Assembly: GCF_029626145.1 (NCBI RefSeq)
Contig: NZ_JARUBJ010000002.1
Location: 6,959,753-7,023,752 of the forward strand
Direction: 5' to 3'
DNA from: Micromonospora sp. WMMD961
GTDB taxonomy: Bacteria > Actinomycetota > Actinomycetes > Mycobacteriales > Micromonosporaceae
DNA: 64,000 nucleotides
The notes beneath the pieces are model-generated. The model ran no database searches, had not been told where the DNA came from, and was given only the letters and a program-made list of their open reading frames with translations. The position numbers were made by a program, and so were the translations under genes. This document shows, in pieces, positions 7,719-17,437 of the stretch (position 1 is the stretch's first letter; each line of letters starts with the position of its first letter).

Positions 7719-9096
7719 CGTACAGGTCGAGCACCGCGCAGGCGATCGGCACCACGGCGACCACCAGGGCCGTGTCGGTGAGGTCTGCGGCCCTTGCGAG
7801 GTACGGGGAGACTGGCCGGCGGGCGTACCCGGTGCCGGCGGCGATGGCCACCAGGGCCAGCACCGCACCGCCCAGGACCAGCGCGAGCCGCCCCGGCTCG
7901 TCGACCCGGCCGACCAGTACGCAGCCGAGCACCGCGTAGCCGGCCAGCCCGGCGAGCACCGTCGCGACCCGGTGCCGCAGCGCCACGAACAGCCGCGAGC
8001 GCAGCAGCAGCACGGCCGAGGTGACCGCCACGAGAACCCGGCCGGTCGTTCCACCGACGACCCCGAGTACGACCGCTGCGGCCACCGCCAGCACGGCGTG
8101 CCCGATCAACATTCCGGTGAGCATCTCCTCGGTACGGATCACCGCGGCGTGCACCCGGCCCCGGTCCGGCAGATCGCGGGCCCGCTCCGGCTCGTCCGCA
8201 GGGGTCGAGGTCGGCAGGGTGATGGGCGGCAGGGGCAGCTTGCCCAGCCGGATGGCCAGCAGCGGGATCACGCCGACGGCGAAGACCAGCGTGCTGAGCA
8301 GTACCGCTGCCGTGCCGGCCGGGGTCAGCAGCAGCGCTGCGAGCGCGGCCCCGGCACCGGTCAGGCCGACCGTGACACCGGCCACGAAGACCCGTAGCCG
8401 GCTGGCAACCCCGAGTAGGCCGATCAGCGCCATCAGCAGCAGCGTCACCGAGCCAGCCAGCAGTTCGGGGGCGCCCACCCAGCGGGCCGGTCCGAACGGC
8501 ACGACCGGGTCGCCGGAGCCGACCGCGAGGGCGCCGGCCGTGAACGCGTACGGCAACGCGTAGCCGCCCAGCGTCGCCCCGGTCGTCCCGTCACCGTAGG
8601 CGCGGGAGGCCACCGCGCCGGCCACGGTGAGCACCAGCGCCACCGCTGCGGCCGCCAGCCAGCCGACCCGGTGCGTCGGGCCGCTGGCGAACAGGGCGAG
8701 CATCCCGACGGCGAGCGGGACGGCGGCACCGGCCAGGCCGGCGACGCGGGTGGCGGTGGGTGACCAGGCACCGCCTCGGCGGCGGGCGCCGTCGGCGATC
8801 GCCTCGATCACGTCGTCGTATTCGAGCTCGGGCCAGTGCGCACGGGCCGGCACGAGGTGCAACACCTCGCCGTCGCGGACCCCCTGCGGCAACAGCGCCT
8901 GAGCGGTCGCCAGCACCCCGCCGTCGGTGCGGCGCAGGACCCACCCGCCGTGCTGCTCACCGTCGTCGGCCAACCCGACACCAGCGTGTCGGAGCACGTC
9001 GGGCAGCAGCTCGGCCAGGGGTACCTGCTCCGGCAGGGCGACGTCCAGCCGCCGTTGCGGCGCGCTGATGGTGACGCGTGCCAGGCCGATAGTCAT
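7693..9096 (-). CDS. eccD: Type VII secretion integral membrane protein EccD
   Basis: A 467-residue protein. Residues 1 to about 90 resemble the ubiquitin-like YukD domain (VTISAPQRRLDVALPEQVPLAELLP). The rest is a run of about eleven hydrophobic helices, the layout of EccD, the inner-membrane channel core of ESX systems. ATG 9094-9096 has GGAG at good spacing. It diverges from eccC across 101 bp, whereas ESX genes usually run in one direction. Its last codons overlap the terminator shared with ppa. Confidence 0.88.
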   Translation of the reverse strand: MTIGLARVTISAPQRRLDVALPEQVPLAELLPDVLRHAGVGLADDGEQHGGWVLRRTDGGVLATAQALLPQGVRDGEVLHLVPARAHWPELEYDDVIEAIADGARRRGGAWSPTATRVAGLAGAAVPLAVGMLALFASGPTHRVGWLAAAAVALVLTVAGAVASRAYGDGTTGATLGGYALPYAFTAGALAVGSGDPVVPFGPARWVGAPELLAGSVTLLLMALIGLLGVASRLRVFVAGVTVGLTGAGAALAALLLTPAGTAAVLLSTLVFAVGVIPLLAIRLGKLPLPPITLPTSTPADEPERARDLPDRGRVHAAVIRTEEMLTGMLIGHAVLAVAAAVVLGVVGGTTGRVLVAVTSAVLLLRSRLFVALRHRVATVLAGLAGYAVLGCVLVGRVDEPGRLALVLGGAVLALVAIAAGTGYARRPVSPYLARAADLTDTALVVAVVPIACAVLDLYDRARGLLG

Positions 9097-9197
9097 CGAC
9101 TGGTCTCCATATCGAGGGGGATCGGAGGCTGCGCGGACGACAGGACTTTACCTACCATGAGTCCGGCTCGGGTTACCCAGCGCTGTCAGGAGGCCGA

Positions 9198-12100
9198 GTG
9201 TCCACCGTCGTCATCAAGCGCCCGCCGCGCCGGCCGGCACCGGAGATCCCCGCCGGCGAACTGCCGGTCGAGGCACCACCGGAGATCCCGGTCGTGGCCG
9301 GCGGGCGCTGGCAACAGATGCTCATGCTGTTGCCGATGCTCGGCGGCACTGTCGCGATGGCGATGATGTTCGGCCGGGGCGGCGGCGCCTACTCGTACGT
9401 GGTGGGCGGGATGTTCGGGCTCTCCTCGTTGGCGATGCTGGTGACGTCCTGGGGCAGCGCCTCCGGCACCCCGAAGAAGTCCGAGATGATGGCCGCCCGC
9501 AGGGAGTACCTGCGACACCTGGCCACGTTGCGGCGGCGGGTGCGGCGGACCGCCGGCCAGCAGCGGGCCGGGCTCTTCTACCGGCACCCGGACCCGGGTC
9601 GGCTCTGGTCGACGGTGGACAGCCACCGGGTCTGGGAGCGACGACCCGGCGACCCGGATTTCGCGGTGGTACGGGTCGCCGTCGGGCCGCAGACCCTGGC
9701 CACCCCGCTCGTCGCACCGGTCACCCGGCCCCTGGAGGAGCTGGAACCGATGACCGCCGGCGCGCTGCGCCGCTTCCTGGACGCGTACTCGGTGGTGCCG
9801 GACCTGCCGGTGGCCCTGTCGCTGCGCAGCTTCGCCCGGGTGCACGTCCGACCCGCCGGCAGCGCGAAGGGGGGCACCCCCGCCACGGGCGGGCCACCGA
9901 CCGGCGACCCGGCGGCTCAGGCGTTGGTCCGGGCCGTGCTGACCCAGCTGGCGGTCTTCCACGCTCCCGACGAGCTGCTCGTCGCGGTCTGCGCGGGGCC
10001 GGAACGCCGCGCCTGCTGGGAATGGGTGAAGTGGCTGCCGCACGCCCACCACCCCAGCCGCACCGACGCGCTCGGCCCACTGCGGCTGGTGACCAGCTCC
10101 GCCGCCGACTTGGAAGGGCTGCTGGCGGACGTGCTGACCAGCCGCTCCCGGTTCAGCCCGGCCGGCCCGGCCACCGACGGGCCGCACGTGGTGGTCGTCC
10201 TCGACGGCGGCGAACTGTCCGGCGCCAGTGACCTGACCGGTGACGGCGGCATCGACGCGGTAACCGTGCTGGACCTGGACACTCCGCCGCCTCGGCTGCT
10301 CGACCGGTACGCGCTGCTGCTGGAGTTGCACGGCCGACGACTGCACTCGTGGTCGTCCGACGGGCATGCCGAGGTCGGCACCGCCGACCAGCTCGACCTC
10401 GCCGACGCCGAGGCGGTCGCCCGCCGGTTGGCCCCACTCCGGCTCGCCGGCGCGTCCCGCGGGCCCGACTCCCCGCTCCAGGCCGACCTGGGTCTTCCCG
10501 AACTGCTGGGTCTCGGCGACCCGGAAAGCTTCACCCCTGAGCAGGGCTGGCTGCCGCGCTCGGCACGGGAGCGGCTGCGGGTGCCGATCGGGGTCGGCAC
10601 CGACGGCGGTGCCATCGAGCTGGACCTCAAGGAGTCCGCCCAGGACGGGATGGGCCCGCACGGCCTCCTGATCGGGGCCACCGGCTCCGGAAAGTCCGAG
10701 CTGCTCCGCACGCTGGTGCTGGGGTTGGCCGCCACGCACAGCTCCGAGCAGCTCAACTTCGTGCTCGTCGACTTCAAGGGCGGCGCCACCTTCGCCTCGT
10801 TCGACAGGTTGCCGCACACCGCGGCCGTGATCACCAATCTGGCCGACGCGTTGCCCCTGGTCGACCGGATGGTCGACGCGATCAACGGGGAGTTGGTCCG
10901 CCGTCAGGAGCTACTTCGGCGCGCCGGCAACTTCGCCAGCGTGCGCGACTACGAGCGGGCCCGGGCGGCCGGCACCCCGCTGGCCCCAATGCCGTCGTTG
11001 CTGCTGATCTGCGACGAGTTCTCCGAACTGCTCTCCGCCAAGCCCGACTTCATCGACCTGTTCGTGCAGATCGGCCGGCTGGGCCGCTCGCTCGGGGTGC
11101 ACCTGCTGCTCGCCAGCCAGCGACTGGAGGAGGGACGGCTTCGCGGGCTGGACACGCATCTGTCGTACCGGATCGGTCTGCGGACCTTCTCCGCGCTGGA
11201 GTCCCGCACCGTGCTGGGGGTGCCGGACGCGCACGAATTGCCCCGCTCGCCGGGCCACGGTTATCTGCGCGCCGGCACCGACCCGTTGGCCCGGTTCAAG
11301 GCCGCGTACGTCTCCGGCGCCGTCCGCCGGCGGACCGCGACAACCGGTGCCACCGTCGAGGGCGGCGCCCGGTTGCTCACCTTCTCCACGCACGCCGTCC
11401 CGGTGCCGGAGCCGGCGACCCCGGTCGCGCCCGTCGTGGCGGAGGAGGAGGGCAGGGAGACACTGCTCGACCTCCTGGTGGACCGCCTCGTCGGGCAGGG
11501 CCCGCCGGCGCACCAGGTCTGGCTCCCCCCGCTCGGTGCGCCCCCGGCCCTGGACGAGCTGCTCGGCCCGGTGGAGGTGGACCCGGTACGCGGTCTGACC
11601 GTCGGCAACCCGGAGCTGCACGGCGCGCTCGGCGTGCCGCTGGCCGTGGTGGACAAGCCGTTGGAGCAGCGCCGGGACCTGCTCTGGTTGGCACTGGACG
11701 GTGCGGCCGGGCACGTGGCGGTGGTCGGCGCCCCGCAGAGCGGCAAGTCCACTGCGTTGCGCACGTTGATCTGCGCGCTGGCGCTCACCCACACACCGGC
11801 CGAGGTGCAGGTCTACTGCCTGGACTTCGGTGGCGGTGGTCTGGCCGCGCTGCGCGATCTCCCGCACGTTGGCGGGGTCGCCGGCCGGGCCGACCCGACG
11901 GCCGTACGGCGCACCGTCGGCGAGATGACCACCCTGCTGGCCGACCGGGAACGCCGCTTCGCGGAGTTGGGCATGGAGTCGATGGCCGCGTACCGGCAGC
12001 GTCGCGCCGCAGCGGGGACGACCAGTCAACCGGGCATCGATCCGTTCGGCGACGTGTTCCTGGTGGTCGACGGTTGGAGCACCGTCCGCGGCGAGTACGA

Positions 12101-13181
12101 CGACCTGGAGCCTCTGGTCACCGATCTGGCCACCCGGGGCCTGTCCTACGGGGTGCATGTGGTCGCCACGGCGCTGCGCTGGCTGGATTTCCGCCCGGCG
12201 ATCCGGGACCTGTTCGGCTCACGGCTGGAGTTGCGCCTCGGCGACCCGTCCGACTCGCTGGTGGCGAGGCGTGCGGCGGCGAACGTGCCGGAGCGCGCCG
12301 GCCGAGGGGTGACCGCGGAGGGCCTGCACTTCCTCACCGCGTTACCGCAGCTCGATGCTGCCGCCGGGGACACCGCCGATCTGGTGAAGCGCGCCAGCGA
12401 CGGGTGGTCGGGACCTCCGGCGCCCCGGGTGCGGCTGCTCCCGCCCGTGCTGCCGTACGCCGATCTGGACCTCGCCGCGACGACCGGCCTGCGGTTGCCG
12501 ATCGGGATCGCGGAGGCGGACCTGCGCCCGGTGCTGCTCGACTTCAGCACCGAGCCGCACTTCGTGGTCTTCGGGGACTCGGAGTGCGGCAAGTCGTCGT
12601 TCCTGCGGGCGCTGGCCACGTCGATCATCACGCGGTTCACTCCCGAGCAGGCCCGGGTGATCCTGGTCGACTACCGGCGCAGCCTGCTCGGCGCGATCGA
12701 GACTCCGCACCTGATCGGGTACGGCACCGCCGCGGCGCACACCGCCGACCTGATCGAGTCGGCCGCCGGTTACCTGGAGCGGCGGGCCCCCGGACCGGAG
12801 GTCACCCCGCAACAACTGCGGGACCGCTCCTGGTGGTCCGGGCCGGAGCTGTTCGTGCTGGTGGACGACTACGACCTGGTGGCGGCCGGGCCGGCGAACC
12901 CCCTGCGGGCGCTGGAGGAGCATCTGCCGCACGCCCGCGACGTCGGGCTGCACCTGGTGCTGGCCCGCCGGTCGGGTGGCGCCGGCCGCGCCCAGTACGA
13001 GCCGATCGTGCAACGGCTGCGCGAGTTGTCCACCTCTGGTCTGGTGATGGCGGGCAGCCCGGACGAGGGCGCACTCGTCGGGCCGGTACGACCCGGTCCG
13101 TTGCCGCCGGGGCGTGGTCGACTGGTCACCCGGCGAGAGGGCGTACGCCTCGTCCAGCTGGCACAACTTCCGCCACCATGA
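9198..13181 (+). CDS. eccC: Type VII secretion ATPase EccC (single-chain, three FtsK/SpoIIIE-like domains)
   Basis: A 1,327-residue motor of the ESX inner-membrane complex. Two membrane helices lie near residues 40-86. Three ATPase domains carry Walker A motifs GATGSGKS (493-500), GAPQSGKS (844-851) and GDSECGKS (1126-1133). The first domain has a clear Walker B (LLLICDEFSELL), fitting its known role as the main active ATPase; the later domains bind substrate signals. It is fused (CaCb in one chain), as in ESX-2 to ESX-5 and most non-mycobacterial systems. The GTG start follows AGGAGG. mycP follows 74 bp downstream. Confidence 0.95.
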   Translation: MSTVVIKRPPRRPAPEIPAGELPVEAPPEIPVVAGGRWQQMLMLLPMLGGTVAMAMMFGRGGGAYSYVVGGMFGLSSLAMLVTSWGSASGTPKKSEMMAARREYLRHLATLRRRVRRTAGQQRAGLFYRHPDPGRLWSTVDSHRVWERRPGDPDFAVVRVAVGPQTLATPLVAPVTRPLEELEPMTAGALRRFLDAYSVVPDLPVALSLRSFARVHVRPAGSAKGGTPATGGPPTGDPAAQALVRAVLTQLAVFHAPDELLVAVCAGPERRACWEWVKWLPHAHHPSRTDALGPLRLVTSSAADLEGLLADVLTSRSRFSPAGPATDGPHVVVVLDGGELSGASDLTGDGGIDAVTVLDLDTPPPRLLDRYALLLELHGRRLHSWSSDGHAEVGTADQLDLADAEAVARRLAPLRLAGASRGPDSPLQADLGLPELLGLGDPESFTPEQGWLPRSARERLRVPIGVGTDGGAIELDLKESAQDGMGPHGLLIGATGSGKSELLRTLVLGLAATHSSEQLNFVLVDFKGGATFASFDRLPHTAAVITNLADALPLVDRMVDAINGELVRRQELLRRAGNFASVRDYERARAAGTPLAPMPSLLLICDEFSELLSAKPDFIDLFVQIGRLGRSLGVHLLLASQRLEEGRLRGLDTHLSYRIGLRTFSALESRTVLGVPDAHELPRSPGHGYLRAGTDPLARFKAAYVSGAVRRRTATTGATVEGGARLLTFSTHAVPVPEPATPVAPVVAEEEGRETLLDLLVDRLVGQGPPAHQVWLPPLGAPPALDELLGPVEVDPVRGLTVGNPELHGALGVPLAVVDKPLEQRRDLLWLALDGAAGHVAVVGAPQSGKSTALRTLICALALTHTPAEVQVYCLDFGGGGLAALRDLPHVGGVAGRADPTAVRRTVGEMTTLLADRERRFAELGMESMAAYRQRRAAAGTTSQPGIDPFGDVFLVVDGWSTVRGEYDDLEPLVTDLATRGLSYGVHVVATALRWLDFRPAIRDLFGSRLELRLGDPSDSLVARRAAANVPERAGRGVTAEGLHFLTALPQLDAAAGDTADLVKRASDGWSGPPAPRVRLLPPVLPYADLDLAATTGLRLPIGIAEADLRPVLLDFSTEPHFVVFGDSECGKSSFLRALATSIITRFTPEQARVILVDYRRSLLGAIETPHLIGYGTAAAHTADLIESAAGYLERRAPGPEVTPQQLRDRSWWSGPELFVLVDDYDLVAAGPANPLRALEEHLPHARDVGLHLVLARRSGGAGRAQYEPIVQRLRELSTSGLVMAGSPDEGALVGPVRPGPLPPGRGRLVTRREGVRLVQLAQLPPP

Positions 13182-13255
13182 CCTGACTCGCCGGTTCTTC
13201 CCGTGACAGGTGGGGAAACCGGTAATCTCCGATCGTCATGGTTCCGTCGGGATGA

Positions 13256-14596
13256 ATGGCTGGGGATGTGACTGGGGTTCGGCACAGCGGTCCGTCAGCG
13301 GCCCGCCGAGCGGCCGGCCGGGCGCTGCTCGGTGTCGCTGCGGCGTTCGCTGTCGTGGCCCCGACCGCGGCGGCGGTGCCCGTCGCCACGCCCACCAACG
13401 GAGGACAGCTCGCCGGCGCGCCGATGGCGCTCGCCCCTGGCGACGCCGTTGCCCGCACCGACCAGGTTCGCGACGAGCAGTGGCAGCTCGACGAGTTGCG
13501 GGCCGAGACGGCCTGGCGCAGCTCGACCGGTCGGGGCGTGACCGTCGCGGTGGTCGACTCCGGAGTGGACGGCAACCATCCCGACCTGGTCGGCCAGGTG
13601 CTGCCCGGCAAGGATCTGGTTGGCCCCGGGGGCGGGGCGGGCCCGGATCCGGTGGGGCACGGCACGACGGTCGCCGGTTTGATCGCCGGACGCAACGACG
13701 ACAAGCGGGGCGTCGTCGGCCTGGCACCGGACGCCCGGATCCTGCCGGTCCGGGTGCTCGACGAGCAGAACCGCTACGACGACGCGTTGATCGTCGCCCA
13801 GGGGGTCCGCTGGGCCGTCGACAACGGCGCCCGCGTGATCAACCTTTCCCTGGGCGGCAGCGGCGACAGCCCGGCCCTGGCCGCGGCGCTGGACTACGCG
13901 TTCGTCCGGGACGTGGTCGTGATCGCCTGCACCGGCAACCTGGCGACCTCCAGCAGCACCAAGGTCTGGTACCCGGCCCGCGAGCCGGGGGTGGTCGCTG
14001 TCGCCGGCCTCGAACGCGGCAGCGACAACCTGTGGTCCGGGTCGATCACCGGGCGGGCGACGGTGCTCACCGCTCCCGCCAGCGGGCTGGTCGGCGCGAA
14101 GTCCCCCGACGGGTACTGGCGGGTGCAGGGCACGAGCTTCGCCGCACCACTGGTGACGGCCACCGCCGCTCTGGTCCGGTCCCGCTATCCGCAGATGCCC
14201 GCAGGTGAGGTGGTCAACCGGTTGCTGGCCACCGCGCGGGACATCGGCCCGACCGGGCGGGACGACCGCTTCGGGTACGGGGTGGTCGACCCGGTGGCCG
14301 CGCTGACCGCCGAGGTGCCTGCGGTGACCGTCAACCCGTTGGACGACCAGACGTCGCCCGGTGTGACTGGTTTCGGCCCGGCTCCCGGCTCGGCTGACGA
14401 CGGCCCGGTGGCCGGTGCCGGCAGCGACCCGCTCGGCCTCACCGCGCCCCACCAGCAGACCCGCTGGACGGCCCGGGCTGCCGGCGGCCAGGACCCGTCC
14501 GCGCCGGAGCAACTGTGGATCGGGGTCGTGCTCGTCGTCGCCCTCCTCGGCAGTGCCGCCCTGGTGATCCGCCGGTTCCGTCAGCGGGCCCGCTGA
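13256..14596 (+). CDS. mycP: Mycosin: type VII secretion-associated subtilisin-like serine protease
   Basis: A 446-residue S8 protease with catalytic D101 (VVDSGVDG), H135 (GHGTTVAG) and S294 (GTSFAAP), plus oxyanion N228. A signal peptide covers about residues 1-40, and a C-terminal membrane helix at about 419-440 is followed by RRFRQRAR. That layout, secreted protease with a C-terminal anchor, is mycosin MycP, which stabilises the ESX membrane complex. A GTG four codons into the frame is an alternative start. It is the last type VII gene of this locus. Confidence 0.92.
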   Translation: MAGDVTGVRHSGPSAARRAAGRALLGVAAAFAVVAPTAAAVPVATPTNGGQLAGAPMALAPGDAVARTDQVRDEQWQLDELRAETAWRSSTGRGVTVAVVDSGVDGNHPDLVGQVLPGKDLVGPGGGAGPDPVGHGTTVAGLIAGRNDDKRGVVGLAPDARILPVRVLDEQNRYDDALIVAQGVRWAVDNGARVINLSLGGSGDSPALAAALDYAFVRDVVVIACTGNLATSSSTKVWYPAREPGVVAVAGLERGSDNLWSGSITGRATVLTAPASGLVGAKSPDGYWRVQGTSFAAPLVTATAALVRSRYPQMPAGEVVNRLLATARDIGPTGRDDRFGYGVVDPVAALTAEVPAVTVNPLDDQTSPGVTGFGPAPGSADDGPVAGAGSDPLGLTAPHQQTRWTARAAGGQDPSAPEQLWIGVVLVVALLGSAALVIRRFRQRAR

Positions 14597-14648
14597 CCGC
14601 GCGCCGCCAGGAGGCCTGACCGGCCGCCCGGTCGGGTAGAACCGTGAA

Positions 14649-15440
14649 ATGAGTACGCAGCGACCGCCCACCCTCACCTCAGCCGACCGGTCGTCCTGGC
14701 GGTACCGGCGGCTCGACCCGGACCACTCGCTGGGGCTGCGACTGACCCTGGCCTCGGTGGCGGCGTTCCTGGTGCTGGTGCCCTTCGCGCTGCTCACACT
14801 GCTGGTGCTCGGTGCATGGGCGCCGCTGCACCGGCTGGACACGACGGTCACCGACGCCCTGCACGGCTACGCGCAGGACCACCGGGGCTGGGTCGTGCTG
14901 ATGCGGATCTGGACCGAGGTGTTCGCGCCGATGCCGCTGCGCGCGGTCGCCCTGCTCCTGGTGGTCTGGCTGGTGCGCCGGGGAGCCCGCCGGCTGGCCC
15001 TCTGGGCGGCCACCACCATGGTGGTCGGTGGTCTGGTCGGTCCGCTGCTCAAACTGCTCGTCGGCCGCGACCGGCCGGAGTTACTGGAACCGGTGGCCCG
15101 GGCTGCCGGCTACTCCTTCCCCTCGGGGCACGCGCTGAACGCCACGCTGGCGGCCGGGGTGCTGCTGCTGGTGTTCCTGCCGTACGCGGGACAGGGCGTG
15201 GCGCGTGTCGTGCTCTGGGTCGCCGGCGTACTGCTCACCGTGCTCACCGGGCTGAGCAGGGTGGCGCTCGGCGTGCACTTCACCAGCGACGTCCTGGGTG
15301 GTTGGCTGCTCGGGGTGGCGGTGGTCGCGGCGACCACCGCCGCGTTCACCAGTTGGCGGGCGCACATCGGTCTCCGGCCGGTCCGGCCCACCCGCGACGG
15401 CGTCGCCCCCGAGGTCGATCGGCAACCCGGAGCGGCCTGA
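14649..15440 (+). CDS. PAP2-family membrane phosphatase
   Basis: A 263-residue multi-pass membrane protein with the complete acid-phosphatase signature: KLLVGRDRP (135-143), PSGH (158-161) and SRVALGVHFTSD (203-214, with the catalytic histidine H210). Such enzymes dephosphorylate lipid phosphates, for example phosphatidate, undecaprenyl pyrophosphate or phosphatidylglycerol phosphate; the substrate cannot be read from sequence. TAGAAC lies 6 nt before the ATG, so it may be leaderless. A second PAP2 gene follows 37 bp later, suggesting a pair transcribed together. Confidence 0.88.
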   Translation: MSTQRPPTLTSADRSSWRYRRLDPDHSLGLRLTLASVAAFLVLVPFALLTLLVLGAWAPLHRLDTTVTDALHGYAQDHRGWVVLMRIWTEVFAPMPLRAVALLLVVWLVRRGARRLALWAATTMVVGGLVGPLLKLLVGRDRPELLEPVARAAGYSFPSGHALNATLAAGVLLLVFLPYAGQGVARVVLWVAGVLLTVLTGLSRVALGVHFTSDVLGGWLLGVAVVAATTAAFTSWRAHIGLRPVRPTRDGVAPEVDRQPGAA

Positions 15441-15477
15441 GGCGTGCCCAGGACCTCCGCCGGGTACTGGCCGACCC

Positions 15478-16185
15478 ATGTCCGACACCCTGGTCCAGAT
15501 CGTCCGGCGGGTTCTGCTGCCGGTCGCCCTCCTGTTCGGTCTCATGGTGCTGCTCGGGATGCTGGTCACCCGGGTGCTCGCCCGGACCTGGCCGTTCACC
15601 GTGGAGGACGCGGTGAACCGGGAGTTGGCCGCCGACCGCACCGGCGGCTGGAACGACGTCTCGCTGGTGTTCAGCACGCTGGCCAGCACCCAGATGATCG
15701 TCGTGGTCACCGTGCTGGTGGCGTTGGCGCTACGGCTATGGCTGAAGCGCTGGCGGGAGCCGCTGTTCCTGTGCGCGGCGGTGACCGCCCAGGCCCTGGT
15801 GTTCCTGCTGACCACGCTGGTGATCGACCGTCGGCGGCCGGCGGTGGAGCACATGGACGTCTCGCCGCCGACGTCGAGCTTCCCGTCCGGGCACACCTCG
15901 GCGGCGGTGGCGCTCTACGTCGGTATCGCCGTGTTGATGGCGCTGCGGGCGCGTGGCACCGGGGCGAAGGTCGCCTGGTGGTCGCTGCTGCTGGTGGTGC
16001 CGCTGGGGGTGGCGCTGACCCGGATGTACCGGGGGATGCACCATCCGAGCGACGTGGTGGCGTCCTTCCTCAACGGCGGCGCGTGCGTGGCGATCATGGC
16101 TCGTGCGGTGCTGGACCGAGGGCTGCGGTGGGGGCGGGCGAAGCTACCGACCGCGCTTCGGCCGGCGGTGCCGGCCGGGAACTGA
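15478..16185 (+). CDS. PAP2-family membrane phosphatase, second copy
   Basis: A 235-residue membrane protein with PSGH (136-139) and TRMYRGMHHPSD (181-192), the second and third PAP2 motifs. The first motif is weakened: the usual lysine of KX6RP is threonine (T113) in TLVIDRRRP. The enzyme may still be active, since RP and both histidines remain. ATG 15478 was chosen because the sequence before it reads as an unstructured frame crossing the previous gene. It converges on marP with a 10-bp gap and no room for a separate terminator. Confidence 0.85.
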   Translation: MSDTLVQIVRRVLLPVALLFGLMVLLGMLVTRVLARTWPFTVEDAVNRELAADRTGGWNDVSLVFSTLASTQMIVVVTVLVALALRLWLKRWREPLFLCAAVTAQALVFLLTTLVIDRRRPAVEHMDVSPPTSSFPSGHTSAAVALYVGIAVLMALRARGTGAKVAWWSLLLVVPLGVALTRMYRGMHHPSDVVASFLNGGACVAIMARAVLDRGLRWGRAKLPTALRPAVPAGN

Positions 16186-16195
16186 CCCGCGCAGC

Positions 16196-17374
16196 TCAGG
16201 TGCACTCGCCGGTGGCGACCTGCCGGTTGCGTTCGGCGCCGGCCAACGCCACCGGGCGAGCCTCGGCCGCGGTCACCGCGAAGCCGGTGTTCGGGTCGTC
16301 GGCCGCCGCCGCGAAGATCACGCCGAGCACCAGGCCGTTGGCGGACAGCAGTGGGCCGCCGGAGTTGCCGCTGCGCACCAGCGCCCGGATGGTGTAGATC
16401 TCCCGGGTGACGTCACCGGAGGAGTAGATGTCCGGCCCCTTGATCTTGTCGACGTCACGGATCCGCGCCGACTGCGCGTTGTAGGGGCCGTCCAGCGGGA
16501 AGCCCAGCACGATGGCGTCCGAGCCGCTGCCGGCGTTGCCGGCGGCGAACCGTAGGGACGGGCCGGGTAGCCCGGGCACCAGCAGGACGGCCAGGTCCCG
16601 GTCCGGGTCGTAGACCACCACCTTGCCGTCGTACCGCTCACCGCCCAACTCCACGGCGACCGAGCGGGTGCCGGCTACGACGTGCGCGTTCGTCATCACC
16701 CGGTCGTCGGCGTACACGAAGCCGGAGCCCTCGATGCGACGCGAGCAGCCGGGCGCGGAGCCGAGCACCTTGACGACCGACCGCTGACCGTTGACCACCA
16801 CCTGCGAACCGGCCAGCGCCGGGTCGGGCGGGTCGACCTGCCGGGCCCGGGTGGGCGCGAGGTCACCGAAGACGTCCGGGAACCCGTCGGTGTCGACGGT
16901 GTCCTCCAACGCGGTGGACAACCGGTGGGCCTGTTCCGGCACGACCCGGTTGACCACCGAGATCAACGCGCTGTTCCGCACCGACGCGGCGAGCCAGGGC
17001 ACCGAGGACGAGCCGAGCGGCACCGCGACCAGCCAGGCGAGCAGCAGCACCGCGAACAGCGACACCAGCGCCCCACCCACGTCGTCGACCCGTTTGCCCA
17101 CGTCGCTGGTGATCGTCTTACGCAGGTGCGAGCCGAGCCAGCCGGCGAGCGCCTGCCCGACCACGGCCAGCCCGAAGATCGCCACGAGCGAGATCAGCAC
17201 ACGGGTGCCGGCATCCACGAACTGTCGGGCGAACAGCGGCCCGAGCTGGAGACCCAGCAGCAGGCCGAGGAAGAAGCCGGACAGCGACGTGATGCCGATG
17301 ACGAAACCCTGGCGGTATCCGCTGATCGCGAACACGAGCATGAGCAGCAGCAGGACGAGATCCACGACGGACAC
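16196..17374 (-). CDS. marP: MarP-type membrane serine protease
   Basis: A 392-residue protein with four predicted N-terminal helices of the CvpA type (about residues 1-120) and a chymotrypsin-like domain outside the membrane. The triad is H231 (NAHV), D260 (DRDLAV) and S338 (SGNSGGP). In M. tuberculosis MarP (Rv3671c) is needed for acid and oxidative resistance. The GTG at 17372-17374 starts the frame; a GTG three codons later is possible. It is the last gene of a minus-strand group nth-tlpA-nudix-marP, in the same order as Rv3674c-Rv3671c, with 63 bp before it. Confidence 0.93.
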   Translation of the reverse strand: MSVVDLVLLLLMLVFAISGYRQGFVIGITSLSGFFLGLLLGLQLGPLFARQFVDAGTRVLISLVAIFGLAVVGQALAGWLGSHLRKTITSDVGKRVDDVGGALVSLFAVLLLAWLVAVPLGSSSVPWLAASVRNSALISVVNRVVPEQAHRLSTALEDTVDTDGFPDVFGDLAPTRARQVDPPDPALAGSQVVVNGQRSVVKVLGSAPGCSRRIEGSGFVYADDRVMTNAHVVAGTRSVAVELGGERYDGKVVVYDPDRDLAVLLVPGLPGPSLRFAAGNAGSGSDAIVLGFPLDGPYNAQSARIRDVDKIKGPDIYSSGDVTREIYTIRALVRSGNSGGPLLSANGLVLGVIFAAAADDPNTGFAVTAAEARPVALAGAERNRQVATGECT

Positions 17375-17437
17375 GGGTCAAGCGTACGGGCAGCGCGCCC
17401 ACCAGATGACCATCGCTTGCTGAAGGTGACCGTGCGG

